Assembly (NCBI GenBank): GCA_014192425.1
Contig: BJHK01000013.1
Span: 1-64,000, forward strand
From: Planctomycetia bacterium
Lineage (GTDB): Bacteria; Planctomycetota; Planctomycetia; Pirellulales; UBA1268
DNA length: 64,000 nt
Reading direction: 5' to 3'
A program made the position numbers and the translations under genes. Shown here piece after piece: positions 53,403-62,789 of this stretch. Under the pieces are notes generated by a model, which saw only the letters and a list, made by a program, of their open reading frames with translations, had not been told where the DNA came from and ran no database searches. Within the stretch, counting starts at the first letter, position 1, and each line of letters starts with the position of its first letter.

Positions 53403-56400
53403 TCAGCGCAGGCCGGCGAGAAACGCCACGAGGTCGCGGAGTTCCTGCTTCGACAGCAGCCGGACCAGATCCTCCGGCATCGCCGACTTCGCGGGGCGTC
53501 GATCCTCGATCGAGTCGACGGGAATCGTCACCGTCCGCCCCTCGGCCGTCAGCAGTTCGAGCGTCGTCGCATCCTCGCGGCGGACGACCCCCACGTGCCG
53601 CAGGCCGTCGTCGGTGACGAGCTGCAGCGACTCGAAGTTGCGGGCGATCGCCTTGTTGGGGACGACGATCGACTCCAGGAGATACTCGCGGCTCTTGTCG
53701 GCGCCGATGCGGGCCAGGTCCGGGCCCACGTCGCCGCCGGCGGCCCCGGCCTTGTGGCAACGGACGCAGGACACCTCGACCTTTTCGTGGAAGATCCTGC
53801 GGCCGCGTTCGGCGTCGCCGCCGGCGAGCGTCTCCAGGTAGTCGGCCAGCGGCCCGTGTGCGGACTTCGCCTTCGCGTAGGCGGCGAGTTTCTCCTTCAT
53901 CGGGCCGTCGGCCTGCCGGCCTGCCGCCTCGACGAGTTCCAGCCGCGCCTCGGCGGGAAAGTCGTCGGCCTGCAGCCGGTCGAGCGCCGCGGAGACGATC
54001 TCCCGCGCGCCGGGCAGTTTCGCCGGGCCGAGGAGCACGAGCGCCTGCTGCCGCTCGATCGGCGCGCCCCGCTCCACCGCCTCCGCGAGCAGCGGCAGGG
54101 CCTCCGCCGGATTCTTCGCGAACAGCAGTTCCCGGCCCGCGGCACGGACGGGCCCCTCCCGATCGGCGAGCGAGGCCGTGATCGCGGTTTCGATCCCCCG
54201 GCTGTCGACCGCGGCCAGCGCCCGCAGGGCGTCGGCTCGGGCCGCGGCGGGCTGGTCCGCGTCGGCAATCGTGGCCCGGAGCGCCGGCGCGACCTCGGCG
54301 ATGCCCATCTTCGCGGCGAGCTGCGCCGCTGCCTGCGCGACCTGCGGTGAGCCCCGGAGCACGCCGGGCATCACGGCCCGCAGCGCCGCCAACGCCGGGT
54401 CCGCGGACCGCGCCGGCAGGGGCCGATGAATATTGACCACCCGGTCGCGTGGACCGGGAGCGGCCCACTCCCCGAGCATCGCCAGCGCCTCGAGCCGCAT
54501 CGGCTCGGGGGCTGCGGGATCGGCGGCGAACTGGGCCAGCGCGACGGCGGATTCGGGGGTGCCGACGCGAAAGGTGGCATTGAGCACACGGCGCAGGAGC
54601 GGGTCGCTGGCGGACCGGCGTCCGATCAGGGCCGCGAGGTTGGGAGACGCCGCCTCGATGGGGGTGTCGTTGATCGCCCGCGCGGCCTCGAGAACGACGC
54701 GGGGCTCGGCATCGTCGAGGAAGACCGCGACCTGCGGCGCGTTGCGGCGACGGAGGGCGACGACGGCCGCCAGCCGCACCTCCGGCGACTCGTGGGCGGC
54801 GAGGCCCAGCAGGCCGGGAACGTCGCCGGCGCCGGCCAGCGCCATGATCCCCGCATGGCGGAGAATCGGATCGGCACCCGCGTCGGCGGCGAGCATCCGC
54901 ACGACGGCGGGCAGGGCCTCACGGGCCGCCAGTTTTCCCAGGCCCATGGCCGCGAACGCCCGCACCCGCGGGCTGGCGTCGCCGAGTGTCGCGATCAGGC
55001 CGGCCGTGGCCGACGCGATGCCGCAGTCGCCGAGCAGTCGCGCGGTCTGTGCCCGGACCTCGGCATCGTCGTCGTCGAGGAGGCCGTCGACGCCGCCGAC
55101 CGCCGCGGTGTCGCCGCGCCGGGCGATCTGGCCGAGGCCCCACAGGGCGTGCAGACGGGCGAGCCGGCTGGCGGCACCGCGGGCGATCTCGGTCAATCCG
55201 GCCACGTCCTTCCTGTCGGCGAGCGCGAATTGGGCGTCCCGGCGGATGCGACGATCGGCATGGGTGAGGAGCGACCGCAGTTCGGCCGTGGGCCGCGACG
55301 CGAATCCGGCGGCGAGGAGGGCCGCGACCTGCTTGACCGGCGCGGAGTCGCGGCTCGCCGGATCGAAGAACTTGTAGATCCGTCCCTTGCCCGTTCCGTC
55401 CCAGCCCTGCACCCAGTCGCTGACATAGATCGCGCCGTCGGGGCCGAAGTCGACGTCGGTGGCGAGCACGTTGCCGAGGACCTCCTTCTGGTCCTCCACC
55501 CTGAAGAACGCCCCCTGCGGCTGGATGCGGAACGACCGGACCGCGCTCCGGTCGGAACCGCCGCGGAAATCGCAGAGGAGGAACCGGCCGGCGAACGACT
55601 CGGGCAGCCCCGTGCCCGGGTAGGCGGCGAAGCCCGACGGGCCGGCGCAGATGCCGACGTGGACCGGGGGCACGATCGACGCGGGCGTCGCCCCCTTGTC
55701 ATAGGCATGCCAGATTTTCTCGCGATTGAAGGGGCCGCGGTCGCCGAGGTACTGGTAGGCCATCCGCCAGCCCGAGTCGCCCCCCTCGACGACGTGCACC
55801 AGCCGGGCCTGGTCGCCACTGTCGCTGTTGTTGTCGCCGGTGAACAGGTTGCCGTGGTCGTCGAAGGCCAGTTCCTGCGGATTGCGCAGGCCGGTGGCGA
55901 AGATTTCCAGGTTCGAGCCGTCGAGTTCACACCGCAACACGGCGCCGCTCTCGGGATTGGCGAGGTGCCGGTCGCCCTGGCGGACGTCGAGGCCGCGGTC
56001 GCCGATGCTGAAGTACAGCCGGGCGTCGGGGCCGATGACGAGGCCGTGCATGTCGTGGCCGCGGTAGGCGAACCGTACGCCGTACCCTTCACTGAGCACG
56101 GCCCGGTCGTCGCTGCGGCCGTCGCCGTCGCCGTCCTTGAGGGCGTAGAGCCGGGGGATGTTCGTGTAATAGACCGTGTCGCGGTGGGCGAGCACGCCGG
56201 CCCCCGTGCCGTCGAGGATGCCGTTGAACCGATCGGCGAACACGCGTGAGTCGTCGGCCGTGCCGTCGCCATCGGCGTCGACGAGCAGCCGGATCCGGTC
56301 GTCACGCAGCGTGTAGGCGTCGATCTTGGTCCCGAGGTGCTTCTTCATGTAGGCCAGCCGGTCGGCGAGCGTCCGCGCGGCGATGTCGTCCGCCACCCAG

Positions 56401-56717
56401 CCGCCGTGGCTGCGGTTGTCCTCGACGCCTTGGCCTTGGCGAAAGGTCTCGCAGACGTAGATGCGTCCCCGGCCGTCGACGAAGAAGGCGACGATGTTGG
56501 CGACGAGCGGCTCGGCGGCGACGACCTGACCGGCGAGGCCGAGCGGATTGCGGATCGCAGCCAGCGAGCGCTGCGGCTCGTCGGAGGCGGCGGCGACCAC
56601 CGGCTCCTGCGGCGCGGTCGGGGCTGGAGCGAGTGATTCGGGGGGCACGGCTCCGGCCGGAATGGCCAGGCCGAGCAGCAGGCAGCCGGCCGCCGCCACC
56701 GGAAAACGTCCGTGCAT
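53403..56717 (-). CDS. PVC-type c-type cytochrome with propeller and HEAT repeats
   Basis: Protein of 1104 residues from the ATG at 56717. Signal peptide (AAAGCLLLGLAIPAGAV), then a beta-propeller of the glucose/sorbosone-dehydrogenase-like type (VAFFVDGRGRIYVCETF, RLLVDADGDGTADDS, FATGLRNPQELAFDDHGN, YVSDWVQGW). From about 480 to 880 HEAT-like helical repeats follow (AVRALAALG-type units such as VRAFAAMGLGKLAAREALP). The C-terminal cytochrome c domain has CVRCH at 984-988 as haem site. Such proteins are specific to the planctomycete/verrucomicrobial lineage; electron donor and acceptor are unknown, and sugar oxidation has been proposed. Confidence 0.93.
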   Translation of the reverse strand: MHGRFPVAAAGCLLLGLAIPAGAVPPESLAPAPTAPQEPVVAAASDEPQRSLAAIRNPLGLAGQVVAAEPLVANIVAFFVDGRGRIYVCETFRQGQGVEDNRSHGGWVADDIAARTLADRLAYMKKHLGTKIDAYTLRDDRIRLLVDADGDGTADDSRVFADRFNGILDGTGAGVLAHRDTVYYTNIPRLYALKDGDGDGRSDDRAVLSEGYGVRFAYRGHDMHGLVIGPDARLYFSIGDRGLDVRQGDRHLANPESGAVLRCELDGSNLEIFATGLRNPQELAFDDHGNLFTGDNNSDSGDQARLVHVVEGGDSGWRMAYQYLGDRGPFNREKIWHAYDKGATPASIVPPVHVGICAGPSGFAAYPGTGLPESFAGRFLLCDFRGGSDRSAVRSFRIQPQGAFFRVEDQKEVLGNVLATDVDFGPDGAIYVSDWVQGWDGTGKGRIYKFFDPASRDSAPVKQVAALLAAGFASRPTAELRSLLTHADRRIRRDAQFALADRKDVAGLTEIARGAASRLARLHALWGLGQIARRGDTAAVGGVDGLLDDDDAEVRAQTARLLGDCGIASATAGLIATLGDASPRVRAFAAMGLGKLAAREALPAVVRMLAADAGADPILRHAGIMALAGAGDVPGLLGLAAHESPEVRLAAVVALRRRNAPQVAVFLDDAEPRVVLEAARAINDTPIEAASPNLAALIGRRSASDPLLRRVLNATFRVGTPESAVALAQFAADPAAPEPMRLEALAMLGEWAAPGPRDRVVNIHRPLPARSADPALAALRAVMPGVLRGSPQVAQAAAQLAAKMGIAEVAPALRATIADADQPAAARADALRALAAVDSRGIETAITASLADREGPVRAAGRELLFAKNPAEALPLLAEAVERGAPIERQQALVLLGPAKLPGAREIVSAALDRLQADDFPAEARLELVEAAGRQADGPMKEKLAAYAKAKSAHGPLADYLETLAGGDAERGRRIFHEKVEVSCVRCHKAGAAGGDVGPDLARIGADKSREYLLESIVVPNKAIARNFESLQLVTDDGLRHVGVVRREDATTLELLTAEGRTVTIPVDSIEDRRPAKSAMPEDLVRLLSKQELRDLVAFLAGLR

Positions 56718-56819
56718 GGTCAAGGTCCTGCTGCTCCGGTGGAAAGGGGCTGGCCGCCGGCAGTGAGTCCGAACCGGGAATAATAGCCGCCCCGGCGCTG
56801 GGCGTCGCTCCCGGGCGGG

Positions 56820-57434
56820 TCAGGGAGTTTCTTCGTCGAGGGCTGCCCGCAGGGCGTTGCGTGCGTTCCGCCAGCGGCTCTTCACGGTGCGTTCGGAACA
56901 GGCCAGCAGTCGGGCCGCGGTCTTCTGGTTGCAGCCCATGTACCAGACACAGTCGAACACCTCGCGGTCCGCGGCCGGCAGGCTGCTCACGGCATCGTGA
57001 AACGCCGTCCAGCGGTCGATCCCCTCGTCCGGCGTGGCGGCCAGCTCGACGTGCTGCCGAGGAAACGACCGGTCCTCTCCCGGGGCGACGTTCGTGCCAT
57101 GGTTGCCGCCGTAGGCCCGCGGCCCGGCATGCTTGCGGGCCAGGTCGATCAGCTCGCGATGGATCTGGCGGGCTGCCAGCGCGAGCAGGTCCCGCGCGGA
57201 GCCGGGGTGAACCTCTGCCAACGCGCGATGCAGACGGAGCGACGCATTCTGGAGCACGTCGTCGGTCTCCTCCCAGCGACGTACCTGCGGAAACTGGTGC
57301 AGCAGCCGATGGGCGAGAACGCGCAGCCGTGCCTGGGTGAGCTCGAGAATCCGGTCGCGGGCTGCGGCATCGCCGGCGGCGAGACGATCGAGGCAGTCCG
57401 CCAGGTCGCTGGCCAGCGTGTCGTCGGTATCCAT
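56820..57434 (-). CDS. ECF-type RNA polymerase sigma factor
   Basis: Protein of 204 residues from MDTDDTLAS. Region 2 shows LRVLAHRLLHQFPQVRRWEE and TDDVLQNASLRLHRALAE, and region 4 has the helix-turn-helix TAARLLACSERTVKSRWRNA. No region 1 or 3. The 66-bp divergent gap to the kinase-propeller gene suggests paired regulation; in planctomycetes ECF factors next to large Ser/Thr kinases are common and may be phosphorylation-controlled. No anti-sigma factor gene is adjacent. The frame extending far upstream is a shadow of the kinase gene. Confidence 0.9.
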   Translation of the reverse strand: MDTDDTLASDLADCLDRLAAGDAAARDRILELTQARLRVLAHRLLHQFPQVRRWEETDDVLQNASLRLHRALAEVHPGSARDLLALAARQIHRELIDLARKHAGPRAYGGNHGTNVAPGEDRSFPRQHVELAATPDEGIDRWTAFHDAVSSLPAADREVFDCVWYMGCNQKTAARLLACSERTVKSRWRNARNALRAALDEETP

Positions 57435-57500
57435 GCCGCCAATCCGGATGTCGGAGCCGAGGAGGGGGCATCCCCCGATCCTCCATGTATAACGTCCGTC

Positions 57501-60500
57501 ATGGCAGGAACGACGGGAGCGGGCGAACGGCCGGATGATCCTCGGGCAGACGGCCCGGCCGGCACCGGGCATGCCGCGGGGCGGGGGGGACCGTGGACGG
57601 GGATCGGGCTCTCCGGCGCCGACGACGACTTCGGCCTCGGCGTTGACCGGCGCCACGTTCCGCAGGGCGTCGCCATCGGTGCCGACCTCGGGGGCGTGAC
57701 GCTCCTGCGGCTGATCGGGGAAGGGGGGATGGGGCGGGTCTACGAGGGCCGGCAGCGGTCGCCCGACCGGGCGGTGGCCGTGAAAGTGATGCGCGACGTG
57801 TTCGCCAGCACCGCGACACTGCGCCGGTTCGAACACGAGGCTGCCGTCCTGGCCCGCCTGCGGCATCCGCACATCGCGCAGATCCACACCTTCGGCACCT
57901 GGGACGCGGCCCACGGACCCGTGCCCTACTTCGTGATGGAGCTGGTCGATGCGGCCCGGCCGATCACCCGGTTCGTCGCCGAGACGCGGCTCCCGATCCG
58001 GGACCGCGTCCGGCTCGTCCGCGATGTCTGCGCCGCGGTGGCCCACGGGCATCAGCGCGGCGTGATCCACCGTGACCTGAAGCCGGGCAACATCCTCGTG
58101 GACGCCGCCGGTGAGCCGAAGGTGATCGACTTCGGCGTCGCCCGTTCGACCGATCGCGACCGGGACGGTGGTCCCGCCACGATCGTTGGGGATCTCGTGG
58201 GCACACTGGGCTACATGAGCCCCGAACAACTGGCCGGCGATCCCGACGCGATCGACGCCCGGACCGACGTGCATGCCCTGGGCCTCGTGCTCCACGAGGT
58301 CGTCACCGGCCGCCTGCCCCACGACATCGCCGGCATGACGCCGGTGGCGGCGGTGCGCATGCTGGAGAGCCGGATCCGGCCCCCCACGGCCGAGGTCGAG
58401 CGGGCGGTGGCGGAAGAAGGCCGGCTGCCGGGGGGCGACGGCCGGTCGCTGGCGGCGATCGCGGCGCGGTGCCTGGAACTGCGGCCTGCGGATCGCTACG
58501 CGACCGCCGCGGAGCTGGCGCAGGAGCTCGACCGCTGGCTCGCCAGGGAGCCGGTGACCGCGCGGCCGCAGGGACCGGGCGAGACGCTGCTGCGGCTGGC
58601 GCGGCGGCATCGGGCGTGGACGGCGGCCGTGGCTGTCGGGCTGGCGGCGGTCGTGCTCGCGATGGCCGGCATCGGCGCGAGCTGGGTGCGGGCCGAGCGC
58701 GAGCGGCGGATCGCCGAGCAGTCGCGGGCGGAGGCGGACAGCCGGGGCCGCGAGGCCGAGCGGCAGGCGGCGGCGGCGCGGGCGGAACTCGCCGTCTCCA
58801 ACGTGCTGCTCGCGGCCGAGGCCCGCGACCGGGGCAACGTGGCCGAGGCGCGGCGGCTGCTCGACGCGGCCCGCGGTGCGGCGGCCTGGGATCGTGCGCC
58901 GATCGAGGTCGCGGCGATCGCGGCGTCGCTCGACGACGCGTCGGCCACGCTCGACGGCCACGCGGGATCGGTGACGGCCGTCGCCTGGTCTGCCGACGGC
59001 GGACGGCTGGCCACGGGGGACGGCGCCGGCATGGTCCGCGTCGAGCGTGTCGGCCGCAGCGGACGCGGTACCGGCGACGGCGTGCGGTGCGACCACGGTG
59101 GGCGCGTCTGGGCGGTCGCGTTCGCGCCAGACGATCGCCGGCTCGCCAGCGCGTCTTCAGACGGCACGGTCCGCATCTGGGATTCAACCAGTGGGGCGGG
59201 CGTCGCGACGCTCGACGGGCATCGTGGTCCCGTCTACGCCGTGGACTTCTCCGCCGATGGCACGCGGCTGGCGACCGCTGCGCGGGACGGCACGGTGCGG
59301 GTGTGGGAGACGGCGTCGTGGACGGAGACCGCCAGCCTGCGCGGCGACTGGGGGACGGCCTACGCGGTCCGCTTCGCACCACGCGGGATGCTGCTGGCGA
59401 GCGGCTGGCAGGACGGCGGGCTGCGACTCTGGAGCCCGGGCGCGGAGGCGCCGCAACGCACGGTCAGCGGGCATCGCGACCGGATCTTCGACGTCGCCTT
59501 CTCCCCCGACGGGGCCCTGCTCGCATCGGCGTCGGAGGATGGCACGGCCCGGCTTTGGGAGACCGATGGACGGTCCGAGCCGCTCGTTCTCCGGCATCCG
59601 GTGCGCGTCAATCGGGTCGCCTTCGCCGCGGCGGGACGCCGGCTGGTCACGGCGGCCGGCGACGCGGTCGCCCGGATCTGGGACGTGACAAGCGGTGACG
59701 AGGTCGCGCGGCTCCGCGGTCACGGTGCCGCCGTGTGGTCGGTCGCGTCAGGGCCCGGGGGTGATGTCATCGCCACCGGTGCCGCCGACGGCACCGCACG
59801 AATCTGGGACTGTTCGTCGTTGGACCTCGACGTCGCCGGTGGGGCACGATTCTCCACCGCTGCCCGGGTGCATGCCGTGGCCTGGTCCCCCGACGGCCGG
59901 ACGATCGCCGCGGGCCTGGCCGACGGGACGCTGGAGATCCGCGCTGCGGGGCCGATGATCGTGCGCGAGCGGCTGGCGGCCGGGGATGGTCGCATCAACG
60001 GCGTGACGTTCGCCGCCGATGGCCGCTCGGTCGCCGCCGCGTGCGACGATGGCGGGGTCCGCATCCATGCCGTCGATGGCAGCGTGCCCCCGCGCACGCT
60101 CATGGCCCACGAGAATCGCGTGTTCTGCGCCGCCCTCTCGCCGGGCGGCGACCTCCTCGCCACGGCGTCGGAGGATCGCACCGCGCGGCTCTGGGACGTC
60201 GCTGCCGGGACCGCGGTCGGCCCGGCGCTCGAGCACCCGCGCCGGGTCTACTCCGTGGTGTTTTCGGCCGATGGCCGGACGCTGGCCAGCGCCTGCGAGG
60301 ACCGCATGGTGCGGCTCTGGAGCGTGGCCACGGGCGCGGAGATCGCACGGTTCGCCGGCCACGAGGGGCCGGTGAACTGGGTCACGTTCTCCCCCGATTC
60401 ACGCCGGCTGGCGTCTGCGTCATCCGACGGCACGGTGCGGCTGTGGCCGGTGGACGGCGCCGGCGAACCGCTCGTCCTCGCCGGTCCGGCTCGGCAGATC

Positions 60501-61970
60501 TGGAAAGTCGTCTTTTCGCCCGATGGAGCGCGGCTGGCGGCGGCCGCAGCCGACGGCACGGTGCAGGTCTGGGATGCGACGACGGGGCGGGCCTGCCCCG
60601 TGCTTCGCGGTCATGCAGACCAGGTCTGGGGCGTGGCCTTCGCACCGGACGGCCGCGGGCTGGCGAGCGGTTCCTGGGACGGCACGCTAAGGCTCTGGGG
60701 CGTGTCGGCTGCGGAGATCGCGGCGGCCCGCGCGGCCGCAACGGCGGACGACCGCCCGGCCGCGGCGCCGGTCGCCCAGCAGGCCGCGGAGTGGAACCAG
60801 TTCCGCGGACCTTCGGCGGACGGTCATGCTGCCGGTCGGCCGCCGACCGAGTGGAGTGAACAGAACAACGTCCGCTGGAAGACGCCGATTCCGGGCAAGG
60901 CATGGGCGTCGCCCGTCGTCGCCGACGGCCGGATCTGGCTGGCCAACGCCACGCCGGACGGCAGCCGTTTGTCCGCCATTGCCGTCGATGCCACGACCGG
61001 CCGCATCGAGCGGGACGTGACCGTCCTCGAGGTCGACAAGCCGATGTTCTGCCACGAGTACAACAGCCATGCGAGTCCGACGCCGGTGGTCGTCGACGGC
61101 CACGTGTACGTCCACTTCGGCAGTGCCGGCAGCGCCTGCCTCGATGCCCGGACGGGCGACATCCTCTGGAAGCGGCAGGACCTGCCCTGCGACCATCACC
61201 GCGGCCCCGGCTCGTCGCCGATCCCGTTCGACGATCTTTTGATCCTGACCTTCGACGGCTTCGACCGGCAGTACGTGACGGCCCTCGAGCGGGCCACGGG
61301 CCGCACCGCGTGGAGCACGGACCGGCACATCGACTACGGCACGACCGACGGCGACCTGAAGAAGGCCTACGGCACACCGCTCATCATCGAGCACGCCGGC
61401 CGGCTGGAACTGGTCAGCCCCTCGGCAGCGGCGACGGTCGCCTACGACCCCCGAACCGGCAAGGAGTTGTGGCGGGTCAGGCATGGCGGCTACAACGCCG
61501 CCGCGCGGCCGCTGTTTGCACACGGCCTCGTGATCGTGAACACGTACGACGGCGATCGGCTGCTGGCGATCCGCCCCGGCGGAAGCGGCGACGTCACGGC
61601 GACCCACGTCGCCTGGCGGTTCGGAAAATCGACCCCCACGCGGCCATCCCAGGTCGTCGTCGGCGACCACCTCTACATGGTGAGCGACAACGGCGTGTTC
61701 ACCTGCCTCGACGTGCGGTCGGGCGCGATCCGCTGGCAGGAACGCAGGACGGGCCGGCATTCGGCGGCGGTCGTCGCGGCCGGCGGCCGGATCTATGCCT
61801 GCGACGAGGATGGCACGACCAGCGTGGTGGAGCCGACACCGGAGCGGTTGACGGTGATCGGCGAAAACCGGCTGGAAAGCGGCTGCATGGCGTCGCCGGC
61901 GGTCGTCGGCGACGACCTCGTCATCCGCACGAAGACCCACCTCTACCGGATCGGTGCCGGCGGGCGCTGA
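57501..61970 (+). CDS. Ser/Thr kinase - WD40 (14 repeats) - PQQ propeller fusion
   Basis: Protein of 1489 residues. The kinase spans about 66-350: glycine loop GEGGMGRVYEG, K95 (AVAVKVMR), HRDLKPGN from H190 with D192, DFG at 210, GTLGYMSPEQ. One membrane helix follows at about 373-397 (AVAVGLAAVVLAMAGIGASW), then a coiled-coil stretch and from 487 fourteen WD40 repeats of about 41 residues (units such as GRRLASASSDGTVRLW), enough for two seven-bladed propellers. From about 1096 (WNQFRGPSADGHAAG) a PQQ-like propeller completes the protein. Predicted topology: kinase inside, three propellers outside. Divergent from the ECF sigma gene. Confidence 0.93.
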   Translation: MAGTTGAGERPDDPRADGPAGTGHAAGRGGPWTGIGLSGADDDFGLGVDRRHVPQGVAIGADLGGVTLLRLIGEGGMGRVYEGRQRSPDRAVAVKVMRDVFASTATLRRFEHEAAVLARLRHPHIAQIHTFGTWDAAHGPVPYFVMELVDAARPITRFVAETRLPIRDRVRLVRDVCAAVAHGHQRGVIHRDLKPGNILVDAAGEPKVIDFGVARSTDRDRDGGPATIVGDLVGTLGYMSPEQLAGDPDAIDARTDVHALGLVLHEVVTGRLPHDIAGMTPVAAVRMLESRIRPPTAEVERAVAEEGRLPGGDGRSLAAIAARCLELRPADRYATAAELAQELDRWLAREPVTARPQGPGETLLRLARRHRAWTAAVAVGLAAVVLAMAGIGASWVRAERERRIAEQSRAEADSRGREAERQAAAARAELAVSNVLLAAEARDRGNVAEARRLLDAARGAAAWDRAPIEVAAIAASLDDASATLDGHAGSVTAVAWSADGGRLATGDGAGMVRVERVGRSGRGTGDGVRCDHGGRVWAVAFAPDDRRLASASSDGTVRIWDSTSGAGVATLDGHRGPVYAVDFSADGTRLATAARDGTVRVWETASWTETASLRGDWGTAYAVRFAPRGMLLASGWQDGGLRLWSPGAEAPQRTVSGHRDRIFDVAFSPDGALLASASEDGTARLWETDGRSEPLVLRHPVRVNRVAFAAAGRRLVTAAGDAVARIWDVTSGDEVARLRGHGAAVWSVASGPGGDVIATGAADGTARIWDCSSLDLDVAGGARFSTAARVHAVAWSPDGRTIAAGLADGTLEIRAAGPMIVRERLAAGDGRINGVTFAADGRSVAAACDDGGVRIHAVDGSVPPRTLMAHENRVFCAALSPGGDLLATASEDRTARLWDVAAGTAVGPALEHPRRVYSVVFSADGRTLASACEDRMVRLWSVATGAEIARFAGHEGPVNWVTFSPDSRRLASASSDGTVRLWPVDGAGEPLVLAGPARQIWKVVFSPDGARLAAAAADGTVQVWDATTGRACPVLRGHADQVWGVAFAPDGRGLASGSWDGTLRLWGVSAAEIAAARAAATADDRPAAAPVAQQAAEWNQFRGPSADGHAAGRPPTEWSEQNNVRWKTPIPGKAWASPVVADGRIWLANATPDGSRLSAIAVDATTGRIERDVTVLEVDKPMFCHEYNSHASPTPVVVDGHVYVHFGSAGSACLDARTGDILWKRQDLPCDHHRGPGSSPIPFDDLLILTFDGFDRQYVTALERATGRTAWSTDRHIDYGTTDGDLKKAYGTPLIIEHAGRLELVSPSAAATVAYDPRTGKELWRVRHGGYNAAARPLFAHGLVIVNTYDGDRLLAIRPGGSGDVTATHVAWRFGKSTPTRPSQVVVGDHLYMVSDNGVFTCLDVRSGAIRWQERRTGRHSAAVVAAGGRIYACDEDGTTSVVEPTPERLTVIGENRLESGCMASPAVVGDDLVIRTKTHLYRIGAGGR

Positions 61971-61982
61971 GCCGCCACCGCG

Positions 61983-62714
61983 TCAGCGCGGCGCGGCCGG
62001 CAGTTCGCGGATGAACAGGTTGCGGACGTGGATCGGCGCGCCGTGGACCTGGATCTGGATCGGGCCCCTCTCCGGCAAGGGCTCGCCGCGGTGGAAGAGG
62101 TTCGCCATCGGCTGGTCGTCCACGACCGTCTTCCCGTTGAGCACGACGCTGACCTTCTCGCCGCGCATCGTGATCTTCATCGTGTTCCATTCGCCGACGG
62201 GCTTGTCGGCCTTGACGAGCGGAAACCGGGCGGCCGCGTGCTCTGGCGAGGCGGCGGGGTTGTTCCACAGGCCCCCCGAGCCCTTCTCGCAGCCGTGCTT
62301 GAGGTCGCGCTCGCAGGCTGGATCCCAGATCTGCACCTGGGGGATGCCGCGCAGGTAGACGCCGCTGTCGACGCACGGTTCGGGGAGCCGCCAGTCGAGG
62401 AGGAACTCGAAGTCGCCGTAGTCGCGGTCGGTGGTCAGGTAGACGCCCTTGCCGTCATTGGCGATGACGCCGTCCGTGACGCTCCAGTGCATCGCGAGGT
62501 CACGGTTCCACTCCTCCTGAAGCCGGCTGCGCTCGTCGGCCGGCGTGGCGGCCTCCTTCTGCGGATCGAGTTGCGGCCGGCCGCGCCAGCCGGCGAGATC
62601 GCGGCCGTTGAAGAGCGCCCTGAAGCCCTGCGGCGGCTCGTCGGCGACGGCGGCAGCGGCGAGGAGGAGGGAAGCGAGGACGAGGCGACCGACCAGGCAC
62701 GAAACGTGTCTCAT
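61983..62714 (-). CDS. Secreted DUF1080 protein
   Basis: About 243 residues from MRHVSCLVG, with signal peptide GRLVLASLLLAAAAVADEPP. The DUF1080 fold is seen in GFRALFNGRDLAGWRG, then HWSVTDGVIANDGKGVYL, DYGDFEFLLDWRLPEPCVDS, GVYLRGIPQVQIWDP, the block KADKPVGEWNTMKITM and a C-terminal IQVHGAPIHVRNLFIREL. The family (3-keto-disaccharide hydrolase domain in some databases) is abundant in planctomycetes; activity of this member is unproven. It converges on the kinase-propeller gene with only 12 bp between the stops. Confidence 0.92.
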   Translation of the reverse strand: MRHVSCLVGRLVLASLLLAAAAVADEPPQGFRALFNGRDLAGWRGRPQLDPQKEAATPADERSRLQEEWNRDLAMHWSVTDGVIANDGKGVYLTTDRDYGDFEFLLDWRLPEPCVDSGVYLRGIPQVQIWDPACERDLKHGCEKGSGGLWNNPAASPEHAAARFPLVKADKPVGEWNTMKITMRGEKVSVVLNGKTVVDDQPMANLFHRGEPLPERGPIQIQVHGAPIHVRNLFIRELPAAPR

Positions 62715-62789
62715 GATTCGAACGGACTCCATGCGGCAATGAAGGGGGTTCAACGAGGTGCAGGATACTCTGTGGGGCATGCCCGGTCT

